A stretch of DNA of 64,000 nucleotides, from the NCBI GenBank assembly GCA_003249255.1, contig QKJP01000031.1, positions 62,001 to 126,000 on the forward strand, in the 5' to 3' direction. How positions within the stretch are numbered: position 1 is the first letter of the stretch; each line of letters opens with the position of its first letter. Shown piece after piece: positions 36,722 through 45,850 of the stretch. This DNA is from Bacteroidales bacterium (GTDB lineage Bacteria; Bacteroidota; Bacteroidia; Bacteroidales; Marinilabiliaceae). The position numbers and the translations under genes were made by a program. Under the pieces are notes generated by a model. The model was not told the DNA's origin, did not search any database, and worked only from the letters and a program-made list of their open reading frames with translations.

Positions 36722-37468
36722 TTACTCAAAATAGAAGGTTAGACAGAAAATTCTTGATCGCAATCCATCCAAGGCATCAGTAAAAGCATCATCGCGAACA
36801 TCTCCGGTACCATCATGATTTAGAACATCTAATAAACCAAATGAGGCTTTAAGCTCAAGTGACATTCTAAAATACGTTAAATAAAAATCAAAACCGGCAC
36901 CAGCTTCAAGGTAGGTATCAAAAGAATTCAACAACAGACGGTCCGATTTATTATTCGCCAAATCATATCTAAAATTAACACCTCCAATAATATAAGGCTT
37001 CGCATTATGCATACGTAAGGCATTATACTTCACCAACAATGGAAACTCTAAAAATGTAGATTTGACTTTTAATGGTGATACTTCGGACGATAATTCTTCT
37101 CCGGTTTCATCTATATAATACACATCACGCTGTCCAAAACTTATGCCCGGTAAAAAGCGAAGATTTAAATGTTCACGTAACTTATAACTGGATACGATCC
37201 CAATATTTAAGCCGGGTTGTAAATGAACTACTTCTCCATAAATGGGAGTAAAATCATTACCAGCATTACTAACACCATTATTATAGACTTGAAAGTCCAT
37301 GGTATTAAACCCAATAAGAAACCCAAAGTGCAATGGACGCTCATCAAAAGAGCGCAAATTTGCTACTTTTTTATTCCCTGCATTCCCTTGTCCAAAAGAA
37401 GATAATGAACCAAGATAAATTAACACTAGGACAGCAACTTTTTTTACCGAAAATATTTTTTCTGACAT
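36722..37468 (-). CDS. porT: PorT-like type IX secretion outer-membrane protein
   Basis: A 248-residue protein with a signal peptide (VAVLVLIYLGSLSSFGQ) and an eight-strand-like beta barrel. Features typical of PorT are the FDERPLHFGFLIGFNTMDF start of the barrel, FLEFPLLVKYNALR followed by KPYIIGGVNFRYDLANNKSD, the late AGAGFDFYLTYFRMSLELK and terminal Phe-Glu. PorT is required for assembly of the type IX secretion machine. The location directly after the menaquinone methyltransferase gene (26 bp gap) is the usual one in Bacteroidota and supports the call over generic outer-membrane porin-like proteins. The T9SS cargo-type proteins at 53142-64000 fit. Confidence 0.8.
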   Translation of the reverse strand: MSEKIFSVKKVAVLVLIYLGSLSSFGQGNAGNKKVANLRSFDERPLHFGFLIGFNTMDFQVYNNGVSNAGNDFTPIYGEVVHLQPGLNIGIVSSYKLREHLNLRFLPGISFGQRDVYYIDETGEELSSEVSPLKVKSTFLEFPLLVKYNALRMHNAKPYIIGGVNFRYDLANNKSDRLLLNSFDTYLEAGAGFDFYLTYFRMSLELKASFGLLDVLNHDGTGDVRDDAFTDALDGLRSRIFCLTFYFE

Positions 37469-37494
37469 ATTAATACAAACGAAAAAAAAATGAT

Positions 37495-38226
37495 TTATTG
37501 CATCGGCTTTTCAGCAAAATAGATGGTTGCAACTCCAAAAAGTTGCTTATTCCGCTTCAAAGGCTTCATACCAGCCTTAACTAATTCTTGATCAAACATT
37601 TCACCATCCGGAAAACGCAACACCGACTCAGGCAGATAAGTATAGGCTTCTCTATCTTTAGAAATCACCCCCCCTAAAAATGGTAATATGTAGTTAAAAT
37701 AAAACAAGTACAATTGCTTAAATGGAAACATTCTTGGCACAGAAAACTCCAAAACCACCATTTTACCATCAGGCTTAAGCACCCTCATCATCTCTGACAA
37801 TCCTTTTCCTAAATTCTCAAAGTTTCGAACTCCAAAGGCAACAGTAACTGCATCAAACACACCTTCTTCAAAAGGAAGGTTTTCCGAATCACCCTCTTGA
37901 ACTGACAACCATTCACCCAAACCTTTCTTTGCAATCTTCTCCTCTGCAACCTTTAGCATTTCCACGGAGATATCTACACCAACAACCCTACACGACAATC
38001 TCTTATGAGCTTCTATAGCCAAATCGCCTGTTCCGGTAGCAACATCTAAAACAACAGGTTGGGACAATGACTTTAACAGTTTTATCGCACGTTTTCTCCA
38101 AATTTTATCAATTCCTAACGAAAGCAAATGATTTAGAAAATCATATTTTGGAGCAATATTATTAAACATCCCTGCCACCTGACTTTTTTTAGAGTCGGCA
38201 GATGTTTTATATGGGGTTACCGTCAT
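37495..38226 (-). CDS. menG: Demethylmenaquinone methyltransferase (UbiE/MenG)
   Basis: A 243-residue SAM-dependent methyltransferase. Motif I is DVATGTGDLAIEAH, with the UbiE signatures KYDFLNHLLSLGIDKIWRKR near residue 28 and VTVAFGVRNFENLGKGLSEM. It performs the last methylation of menaquinone, the quinone expected in Bacteroidota. It shares a transcript with porT downstream and is separated from purL by a strong terminator. Confidence 0.95.
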   Translation of the reverse strand: MTVTPYKTSADSKKSQVAGMFNNIAPKYDFLNHLLSLGIDKIWRKRAIKLLKSLSQPVVLDVATGTGDLAIEAHKRLSCRVVGVDISVEMLKVAEEKIAKKGLGEWLSVQEGDSENLPFEEGVFDAVTVAFGVRNFENLGKGLSEMMRVLKPDGKMVVLEFSVPRMFPFKQLYLFYFNYILPFLGGVISKDREAYTYLPESVLRFPDGEMFDQELVKAGMKPLKRNKQLFGVATIYFAEKPMQ

Positions 38227-38318
38227 TGATTACAATTTGATTTATGTTGCAAAAATACAATACTCTATGAATTTTCACCCCTTAAACCCTAGTAATTATT
38301 CCTTATCTTTCTCCAAAC

Positions 38319-38347
38319 AAAAAAGGATGGGAAATCACCCATCCTTT
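38319..38347 (-). terminator. Intrinsic terminator after purL
   Basis: AAAGGATGGG (38322-38331) pairs perfectly with CCCATCCTTT (38338-38347), a 10-bp stem with a 6-nt loop, followed on the minus strand by six T (38319-38324). Confidence 0.9.
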
Positions 38348-38371
38348 ACATATTATAATTTAAGCTTTTAA

Positions 38372-40591
38372 TTACTTATTACCTATCCAATTAATTAACG
38401 TTTGATTATACCTTTCCTTTAAATCAGCAACAAATCCATAAGGCTCATCATCCACTCGAATTTCTCCTCTTGTAACATGACCTAAGGCTGAAAACGGAAC
38501 TTGCTCTTCAATCATCAAGTCGACAAAATCATCTTCAAACTCAGGAGCTACAGACACGACTATACGACTCTGAGATTCTCCAAACAAAAATGCATCTTTC
38601 CGTATTTCTGCATCGGAAGTTATGTCAAAACCAAACTCCATAGGTATTGCACACTCTAACAATGTAAAAAACAATCCCCCAGTAGATACATCATGAACAG
38701 AACGAAGTAATCCTTTTTCGATCAACTTACTGACCACTTGCTGAACCTCCTTCTCTTCTTCTACATCGAAATAAGGAGCGACTGAACGCTTAACGCCTAA
38801 AACACTATAAGCATACTCAGAGGAGTTCACATCATTTCTTGAACGACCAATTAAATAAATCATATCCCCCTTATGTCTAAAAGAGAGCGTACTATGTTTC
38901 TTTTTATCCACCACTAAGCCCACCATTCCGATAATTGGGGTTGGAATTATAGGCTTCAAACTTCCTTCCTCTGACCTTTGATTGTAAAAACTAACATTTC
39001 CGCTTACAATCGGAATTCCAAACTCTTGACTGGCCTTAGAAAGGCCATCTACCGACTTCACAAAGGTATCGTAAACAAACTTATCTTGTGGACTTCCAAA
39101 ATTTAAACAATCTGAGATAGCTAAAGGCTTGCCTCCAGCACAAACAATATTACGTGAAGCTTCAGCCACTGCAATCTGCACACCAACATAGGGATCAGAC
39201 TTCATATAACCTGTATTACAATCCATTGTAAGCACAAGCGATTGACCTGTACCATCCAAATCAACAAAGGCAGCATCTGATGGAAATTTCACCTTATCTT
39301 CTTCCGCATTGGATACAAACTTTCCGGACAACCAGTCCTTAGAGGCTACATTAATATTATCGATTAAGGTTTTAACAACCTTAGGATAATGATCCGGCTC
39401 ATCAAATTGGCTTAATACTATTTTTGGATTATCATCAGAGCACATCTGAAACTCCGGATCTTGAACAGGTGCTTTTCCTCCCATTCCCATATACACGGCA
39501 GGAACTTCAGCGATTTTCTTATCTCCTGCAAAACATTCAACGTATCCAGAATCGGTAACCTCACCAATTTTCGCAGCACTTAATCCAAAATCTTTTGCAA
39601 TTGCTTGTAATTGCATTAATTTATTGGGTTCTATGCAGAACAACAACCTTCCCCATGTTTGAGAAAAGAGAATATCTCTGGGATCCAAAACCTCTTCTTC
39701 AACCGGAACCTTTTCAATTTCTATAACCGCACCACTTTCACCTCTAGCAACCATTTCACTAACCGCACCGATAATGCCTTGAGCACCTACTGCCTGAATT
39801 CCTAAAGGAACGTCTTTTTCAACAATCACCTGAATGGCCTGCTGAAGTTTCTTTTCAACAGACACATCCATTAATTGATCAATATCTAAATGTTTAGCTT
39901 CTATTTCTTCAGTTAAAACAGTTTCAAACACATTGGTATCTACGCCATGTTTTCCGGTGAGTGCACCCATCACTACAATAACATTTCCTATCCCCTTACA
40001 TGCACCAGAAACCAATTTATCCTTGGGAACAATCCCTACCGCCATATTATTTACTACAGGACTATTATTATATCCCCTTGAAAAAAAAGTATCTCCGGCA
40101 ACAACAGGCACCTCGTACCCTTTCTCAAATTCACTCAAGCCATTAATAACTTCAGTAAACAACCATCGGGAAGTATCACTTTTTTCAGCGCCCATCCTCA
40201 AAGAGTTTAAAAAAGCTACCGGCTTAGCTCCCATTGAAATTAAATCTCGGGTGACTACCCTTAGCCCGGTAGCAGCACCTAATCGAGGCTGAATAGCACA
40301 TGGACTATTATGTGATTCAACCTTTAGAACACAAGCCAATCCATTTCCTAAATCAATAGCTCCTGCACTATCTTTTCCAATTTTAGTAATTACATGACCT
40401 CCATGAGATGGAAGTTGTGAAACTCTATTCCAAGAACTTTTGTAGCTAGCATGCTCAGACCACATTAGCGAAAAAATTTCCAACTCTAATTCATTTGGTA
40501 ATCGACCTAAGATTTCTTTAATCAAATCAAATTCGGCAGATGATAAATTCAATTTCTCAGCATCTTCTATGGTAGGCATTATTGCACTCAT
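38372..40591 (-). CDS. purL: Phosphoribosylformylglycinamidine synthase subunit PurL
   Basis: I take ATG 40591-40589 (739 residues, MSAIMPTIEDAEKLNLS); the track-length extension uses a TTG. This is the short PurL that works with separate PurS and PurQ. Signatures include MWSEHASYKSSW, KVESHNSPCAIQPRLGAATG, RDLISMGAKPVAFLNSLRMG, VVAGDTFFSRGYN and SISDCLNFGSP-like AISDCLNFGSPQ. It converts FGAR to FGAM in purine synthesis with ATP and glutamine-derived ammonia. It stands alone here; purS and purQ are elsewhere. Confidence 0.96.
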   Translation of the reverse strand: MSAIMPTIEDAEKLNLSSAEFDLIKEILGRLPNELELEIFSLMWSEHASYKSSWNRVSQLPSHGGHVITKIGKDSAGAIDLGNGLACVLKVESHNSPCAIQPRLGAATGLRVVTRDLISMGAKPVAFLNSLRMGAEKSDTSRWLFTEVINGLSEFEKGYEVPVVAGDTFFSRGYNNSPVVNNMAVGIVPKDKLVSGACKGIGNVIVVMGALTGKHGVDTNVFETVLTEEIEAKHLDIDQLMDVSVEKKLQQAIQVIVEKDVPLGIQAVGAQGIIGAVSEMVARGESGAVIEIEKVPVEEEVLDPRDILFSQTWGRLLFCIEPNKLMQLQAIAKDFGLSAAKIGEVTDSGYVECFAGDKKIAEVPAVYMGMGGKAPVQDPEFQMCSDDNPKIVLSQFDEPDHYPKVVKTLIDNINVASKDWLSGKFVSNAEEDKVKFPSDAAFVDLDGTGQSLVLTMDCNTGYMKSDPYVGVQIAVAEASRNIVCAGGKPLAISDCLNFGSPQDKFVYDTFVKSVDGLSKASQEFGIPIVSGNVSFYNQRSEEGSLKPIIPTPIIGMVGLVVDKKKHSTLSFRHKGDMIYLIGRSRNDVNSSEYAYSVLGVKRSVAPYFDVEEEKEVQQVVSKLIEKGLLRSVHDVSTGGLFFTLLECAIPMEFGFDITSDAEIRKDAFLFGESQSRIVVSVAPEFEDDFVDLMIEEQVPFSALGHVTRGEIRVDDEPYGFVADLKERYNQTLINWIGNK

Positions 40592-40697
40592 TTCTTCCAA
40601 TTTTAATTAATTAACCTGTTCATATCCCACAAGCAGGAACAACAACTATCTATGAAAGTAAAAAAAATTACCCAATTACCAAAGCCCTAAATAGTGC

Positions 40698-41450
40698 TTA
40701 ATTTAAAAAACCCTGCTTTCTTAAAACCTCCAACAACACAGTACTAAAATGCTCATTATCTGCCTTTTTATACCTTACATCCGTAAATACTTGGGCAAGC
40801 GTTTCTTTACCATTCTCCTCAACAAAAACCTTATTCTCAGGTAAGCTTTCTTTTTCTTTATAAAGGGAGTCAATCGCCTCTTTTGTATAGTCTGTATATT
40901 CCTCCTGATGCACAATTGCCTCCAAAGGTAAACGATCTACTTGTTTTGGTTGATCTGCAGGAAAACCCAATGTTACCGTAGTAACCGGCACAACTCCTTT
41001 GGGTAGCTTTAAAAAGTCAATTATTTTATCGGCTAAATAAGTTGTGGTTCCCAAATAGCATATCCCTAATCCTTTTGCTTCTGCGGCTACACAAACAGTT
41101 TGAGCAACCAAAAGAGCATCGATTGCTGCTGTCATAAAGGATAAAAAATTATCATACCCCGGCTCTGCATTTCTATGCTTACACCATTTATTAAAACGAT
41201 TAAAATCAGCACAAAAGGTTAAAGTAACCGGTGCATTAACCACCATTGGTTGATTAAAATGAAACGGAGCCAAAGCTTTTTTTCGCTCGTTATCTCTGGT
41301 TACTACAATACTATACACCTGCATATTACCAGTAGTCGAAGCTCTAACTCCAGCCTCCAATACTTCATTTAACAACTCATCACTTACATCTTCTGAACTA
41401 TACGAACGAATAGTAGTACGATTTTTCAATAAATCAATCATATCCTTCAT
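40698..41450 (-). CDS. Nitroreductase-family FMN oxidoreductase
   Basis: A 250-residue protein with the nitroreductase FMN-binding N-terminus (LLKNRTTIRSYSSEDVSDEL and RASTTGNMQVYSIVVTRD) and the FMN/NAD(P)H region AEAKGLGICYLGTTTY followed by PVTTVTLGFPAD. It resembles the NfsA/FRP-type NADPH-dependent group. It reduces nitro, quinone or flavin substrates; no specific partner is visible. It lies upstream of purL by 106 bp and downstream of dapA with a terminator between, so it may be transcribed on its own or with purL. Confidence 0.88.
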   Translation of the reverse strand: MKDMIDLLKNRTTIRSYSSEDVSDELLNEVLEAGVRASTTGNMQVYSIVVTRDNERKKALAPFHFNQPMVVNAPVTLTFCADFNRFNKWCKHRNAEPGYDNFLSFMTAAIDALLVAQTVCVAAEAKGLGICYLGTTTYLADKIIDFLKLPKGVVPVTTVTLGFPADQPKQVDRLPLEAIVHQEEYTDYTKEAIDSLYKEKESLPENKVFVEENGKETLAQVFTDVRYKKADNEHFSTVLLEVLRKQGFLN

Positions 41451-41473
41451 TTTTACTTTAATATATAAAACAC

Positions 41474-41507
41474 AAAAAGGAGAACTTCCCTAATGAAATC
41501 CTCCTTT
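41474..41507 (-). terminator. Intrinsic terminator after dapA
   Basis: AAAGGAG (41476-41482) pairs with CTCCTTT (41501-41507) around an 18-nt loop; on the minus strand five T follow (41474-41478). Confidence 0.7.
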
Positions 41508-41528
41508 AATACCATCTAACTTTCATAT

Positions 41529-42419
41529 CTAGATGATACCTAATTCTTTTAATTTCTGCTCTACTTTTTGACGATTCCCTTCTTCCATTGGACACATTGG
41601 AGAACGGTACACTTCTTGAATTTTCCCCATCATAGCTAAGGCTGCTTTGACCGGCATTGGATTGGATTCGATAAACATTACATCCATTAATTCCTGATAT
41701 TTAAAGAACAATTCACGCGTGAGAACAACATCACCATTCATTGAAGCATCCATTAACCTTTTAAAGTCCAAAGGAACAACATTTGCAGCAACTGATATAC
41801 ATCCATCTGCACCCAATAAATTCATGGTTGGTGATAGAAAATCATCTCCACTATAAATTTTAAATCCTTGAGGACGCTTTTCTAATAAAGCAGTAGCTAC
41901 ACCTAAATCACCTGAAGCTTCTTTAATACCTACAATATTTTCAAATTCATCAGCCAGTTTCAAGACCACATCTACCGAAATTTTAGAACCTGTACGCGAA
42001 GGAACATTATATAAAACTACAGGTATATCAATCGACTGTGCTACTTTTGAAAAGTGCATATACATCCCCTTATCAGTGGGCTTGTTATAGTATGGCCCAA
42101 CAACCAAAACAGCATCTACACCAAGATCTTGAGCTTTTTGAGAATACTTAATACATTCTTCGGTTGAGTTAGATCCTGTACCGGCTATAACAGTTACTCT
42201 GCCATTCACTAACTTCACAGTACGCTCAATCATCTGCGCATCCTCATCGGCATTTAAAGCTGGCGTTTCACCTGTTGTACCACAAACCACAATACCATCC
42301 GTCCCTTCTTGAATATACCACTCCACCAAGCGATCATAAGCTTCAAAATCAATCTCTCCATTCAATTTGAATGGCGTAACAATAGCAACTATAGAACCTC
42401 TTAGGCTAAATTCTTTCAT
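41529..42419 (-). CDS. dapA: 4-hydroxy-tetrahydrodipicolinate synthase
   Basis: A 296-residue TIM-barrel aldolase. The Schiff-base lysine is K166 in NIVGIKEASGD, the catalytic tyrosine Y137 lies in VVLYNVPSRTG, and the pyruvate-binding CGTTGETPAL is near residue 46. It condenses pyruvate with aspartate semialdehyde, the first committed step to lysine and diaminopimelate. It is divergent from an ACT-domain protein gene (start 42670), an arrangement that suggests a regulatory link to the aspartate pathway, though that is inference. Confidence 0.97.
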   Translation of the reverse strand: MKEFSLRGSIVAIVTPFKLNGEIDFEAYDRLVEWYIQEGTDGIVVCGTTGETPALNADEDAQMIERTVKLVNGRVTVIAGTGSNSTEECIKYSQKAQDLGVDAVLVVGPYYNKPTDKGMYMHFSKVAQSIDIPVVLYNVPSRTGSKISVDVVLKLADEFENIVGIKEASGDLGVATALLEKRPQGFKIYSGDDFLSPTMNLLGADGCISVAANVVPLDFKRLMDASMNGDVVLTRELFFKYQELMDVMFIESNPMPVKAALAMMGKIQEVYRSPMCPMEEGNRQKVEQKLKELGII

Positions 42420-42635
42420 ATTTTCTAAATCTTAAAATGTAAGTTTTAGTAAAATCTAAAAACGAACACTTTTATAAAATATATCTCAATTTGAAAGCAC
42501 AAAAGTATTGCATTCAAATTCATCGTCAAAATTATCAATTAATACACTTGTAAAAAACTTTTTCTTCAAAATAAACTTCTTTATAACACTTTGTTTAAAT
42601 CTTAACACAAAGTTCATTTACAAACATATTACTCT

Positions 42636-42643
42636 TATATTTG
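42636..42643 (+). promoter_or_regulatory. -7 element of the ACT-domain gene
   Basis: TATATTTG matches TAnnTTTG exactly, 26 bp before the ATG at 42670. The -33 region is poor, which may indicate activator dependence or another sigma factor. Confidence 0.45.
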
Positions 42644-42669
42644 TGCTATAATTCAAAAGCGAAATTAAC

Positions 42670-43344
42670 ATGAAAACCGTAAGTCAAGCCGTTGAATCTG
42701 TAATAAAAGTTAAACCTTTTGTTGTTGAGGCTCTTTGTGAGGGTTTAATAAACATCTCTTCATTAGCCCGACAAATACATCCAACGGTTGAAAAACTAAC
42801 CGGAAAAAATGTGAAAGAAGGTGCAATTGTTATGGCTCTTAACAGACTTACCCCGCAACTTGACTTATCTCTTAACCGAAATCTCAAACAATTACTGGCT
42901 GCACTTGGAGACATTATTGTGCGATCTAACCTCACTGATTACACCTATCGCAATAGCAATTCTATCTTTAATTCACAAAACAAGGTAATGAACGAAATCA
43001 GCCACCATCCGGATGTTTTTTATTCGTGGGTACGAGGAGTATTTGAATCCAACCTGGTTATCAGTTCCGATTTCGAATCATTGGTTAAAAATAGTTTTGA
43101 AAATGAAGAATGCCTCCTGAAACAAAGCAACCTCTCAGCCATCACATTAAAACTACCAACCAGCAATATACGGGTCACAGGTTTTTATTATCAAATTTTA
43201 AAATCCATTGCCTGGGAGGGCGTTAACATCAAGGAAGTCATTTCAACCACTAATGAATTTACCATTATAGTTAATGATGAGGATGTAGAAAGAGCTTTTA
43301 CAACTTTAAAAAATCTTAAAACAGATCACAAAAACAACACTTAA
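42670..43344 (+). CDS. Protein with C-terminal ACT domain, divergent from dapA
   Basis: A 224-residue soluble protein that I do not recognise as a named family. Residues about 158-220 have the pattern of an aspartate-kinase-type ACT domain: LSAITLKLPTSNIRVTGFYY, then SIAWEGVNIKEVISTTNEF and DDVERAF-like DEDVERAFTTLKNL. The N-terminal part (residues 15-65) is helical and may be an HTH-type module (INISSLARQIHPTVEKLTGK). There is no kinase catalytic domain. ACT domains bind amino acids. Facing dapA across a 250-bp divergent region, a lysine- or threonine-sensing regulator is an attractive but unproven idea. Confidence 0.6.
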   Translation: MKTVSQAVESVIKVKPFVVEALCEGLINISSLARQIHPTVEKLTGKNVKEGAIVMALNRLTPQLDLSLNRNLKQLLAALGDIIVRSNLTDYTYRNSNSIFNSQNKVMNEISHHPDVFYSWVRGVFESNLVISSDFESLVKNSFENEECLLKQSNLSAITLKLPTSNIRVTGFYYQILKSIAWEGVNIKEVISTTNEFTIIVNDEDVERAFTTLKNLKTDHKNNT

Positions 43345-43396
43345 TTTATCTCCCAAACTTAATATAATGGTCTTTCATTTAACACAGGCCAATTTT

Positions 43397-43404
43397 TAAC
43401 TTTG
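43397..43404 (+). promoter_or_regulatory. Possible promoter -7 for the acidic protein gene
   Basis: TAACTTTG (43397-43404) fits TAnnTTTG, with TTTC 20 bp upstream as a near -33. A second, weaker pair uses this TTTG as -33 with TATCTTTA at 43423-43430. Confidence 0.35.
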
Positions 43405-43470
43405 TTTTTTTAATTGATTTTATATCTTTACTCATAAAGTATTAACGACAAAAATTCTCAATTTACAAAA

Positions 43471-43956
43471 ATGAAACCAAGAGCAATTTTGCCGGGCATC
43501 GGATTCGGCAGCATCAGATTCGGAATGGAGGAACACGAAGTATCTTTTTACTTAGGAGATCCGGACGAAACAGAAGTACAAGATTATGGTGAAGGAGGAC
43601 AAGCCAATGTACTTTATTATGATGAACTAGGCATTTCAATCTCTTTTGATAAAGAAGAAGATTATAAACTAGTTGAAATTTCTTTTGACTCGGACAATTT
43701 TATTTTATACGATAAAATTTCGGTAGGCATGTCCAAAGATGATTTCCTACAAGCTATCAAAGACTTAAAACTGGGTGAGTATAGTCATGAAGACATTTCC
43801 GATGAAGGATATGACGACAAAGAATTATATACCTTTGACGACATCAACATCAACTTTTGGCTTGATGACAATGCATTAAGTTCTATTCAGGTAGGTCCTA
43901 AATGGTTAGACGATGAAACTATTGAATGGCCACACATAGACGAAATAGAACTTTAA
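43471..43956 (+). CDS. Acidic 161-residue protein with internal duplication, unknown function
   Basis: No signal peptide or membrane span. The protein is very rich in Asp/Glu. It appears to contain two similar halves of the form G-x-G/x-I-x-x-G-M-x-x-x-(E/D): FGSIRFGMEEHEVSFYLGDP at about 12-31 and YDKISVGMSKDDFLQAIKDL at about 87-106. Each is followed by a tyrosine-rich strand block (LYYDELGISISFD; LYTFDDININFWLDD). I do not recognise the family; the half-repeat resembles the small alpha/beta folds that recur in immunity-type and SmpA/BLIP-like proteins. It is flanked by plus-strand genes with their own promoters. Confidence 0.6.
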   Translation: MKPRAILPGIGFGSIRFGMEEHEVSFYLGDPDETEVQDYGEGGQANVLYYDELGISISFDKEEDYKLVEISFDSDNFILYDKISVGMSKDDFLQAIKDLKLGEYSHEDISDEGYDDKELYTFDDININFWLDDNALSSIQVGPKWLDDETIEWPHIDEIEL

Positions 43957-44059
43957 GATACGTTTAAAAACTATAAAAACTGATATTTTCTTGCAGTTTC
44001 CACGCTATTAACGTAACAAAAACTATCTATAAGCGTTTTACTTATACCGAACGAAAGAT

Positions 44060-44090
44060 TTTGTAGATTAAATTCTTTACGTTAATTTTA
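44060..44090 (+). promoter_or_regulatory. Promoter of the small lipoprotein gene
   Basis: TTTG (44060-44063), 19 bp, then TAATTTTA (44083-44090), one mismatch from TAnnTTTG. It lies 25 bp before the ATG at 44116. Confidence 0.6.
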
Positions 44091-44115
44091 CATAAAACAT
44101 TAGAATTAAAGAAAG

Positions 44116-44253
44116 ATGAAAAAATTTTTTATTGCAACCGCACTTATTTCTTTATTTGTAGCAGGCCTTGCTTCATGCAAAACAACTGCTGACTGCCCTG
44201 CTTATCCATCACATTCGGAAATTCAGGTTGAAAGCAATACAGATATAGCTTAA
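44116..44253 (+). CDS. 45-residue small lipoprotein
   Basis: A short frame with ATG at 44116 and TAA at 44251-44253. The signal MKKFFIATALISLFVAGLASC has a lipobox LASC with C21; the mature part is only about 25 residues, with CPAY and an acidic tail (SEIQVESNTDIA). A promoter with spacing N19 lies 25 bp upstream and an intrinsic terminator 24 bp downstream, so it is a complete single-gene transcript. Small lipoproteins with a CPAY motif occur across Bacteroidota; their function is not known to me. It is too short for ordinary gene callers with length cut-offs. Confidence 0.75.
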   Translation: MKKFFIATALISLFVAGLASCKTTADCPAYPSHSEIQVESNTDIA

Positions 44254-44276
44254 GAGACTAAAGAAATACAATACTT

Positions 44277-44314
44277 GAGTAACATGCATTAATAAATGGG
44301 TGTTACTCATTTTT
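44277..44314 (+). terminator. Intrinsic terminator after small lipoprotein gene
   Basis: GAGTAACA (44277-44284) pairs with TGTTACTC (44301-44308) around a 16-nt loop, followed by ATTTTT (44309-44314). Confidence 0.7.
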
Positions 44315-44453
44315 GCATCTAAGCCAATCAGCCTTCTAACTTACACAATAACCGCCTCGCTATTAAAACACCTAGCACCACCTCAATCAAACACCAAAAC
44401 TGGCAAACTTTCACTCCCCCATTTACACATCAAAACAACAATAACCCAAAAGC

Positions 44454-44519
44454 GGATAATTGATCAGCTTCAAAAATGAAGATCCCTGATTTGTACTTCC
44501 TTGATCATTATCCTTTTTT
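44454..44519 (+). ncRNA. Nested stem-loop with T-tract upstream of gapdh
   Basis: GGATAATTGATCA (44454-44466) pairs with TGATCATTATCC (44502-44513), 12 bp with one bulged T, followed by six T (44514-44519). The 35-nt loop holds a second small hairpin (CTTCA/TGAAG, about 44468-44481). It reads as a terminated structured RNA, but no separate promoter for it is evident; it may alternatively be a second terminator. Confidence 0.4.
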
Positions 44520-44549
44520 AAGATTATTAAGAAAATCACTTTCATAATA

Positions 44550-44581
44550 TTTGACCATTAGCTAATGATTTTCTACTTTTG
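44550..44581 (+). promoter_or_regulatory. Promoter of the gapdh gene
   Basis: TTTG (44550-44553), 20 bp, then TACTTTTG (44574-44581): a full match to TTTG-N19/20-TAnnTTTG, 50 bp before the ATG at 44632. Confidence 0.8.
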
Positions 44582-44607
44582 TAACGCATTTTAGAATACC
44601 CTAATAA

Positions 44608-45639
<1,032 letters not shown>

Positions 45640-45662
45640 TTGAAGCCCAATATAATTATAAA

Positions 45663-45688
45663 AGCTCTCCATTAGGAGGGCTTTTTTT
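45663..45688 (+). terminator. Intrinsic terminator after gapdh
   Basis: AGCTCTCC (45663-45670) pairs with GGAGGGCT (45675-45682), one G-U, loop ATTA, followed by seven T (45682-45688). Confidence 0.9.
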
Positions 45689-45850
45689 ATACCTAATTCT
45701 TCTCCAGCAAAGTTTAAAGGGGAATTTCTTATAGGAAAATAAAAACGAATTAAAAAAATAGTCTAACGAAATTTAATTGTCATCGTTCAAGGTTCTTCCG
45801 GAAAACAAAACCAAACTCTGTATGTTAACAAAATCATAAACACAACAATG

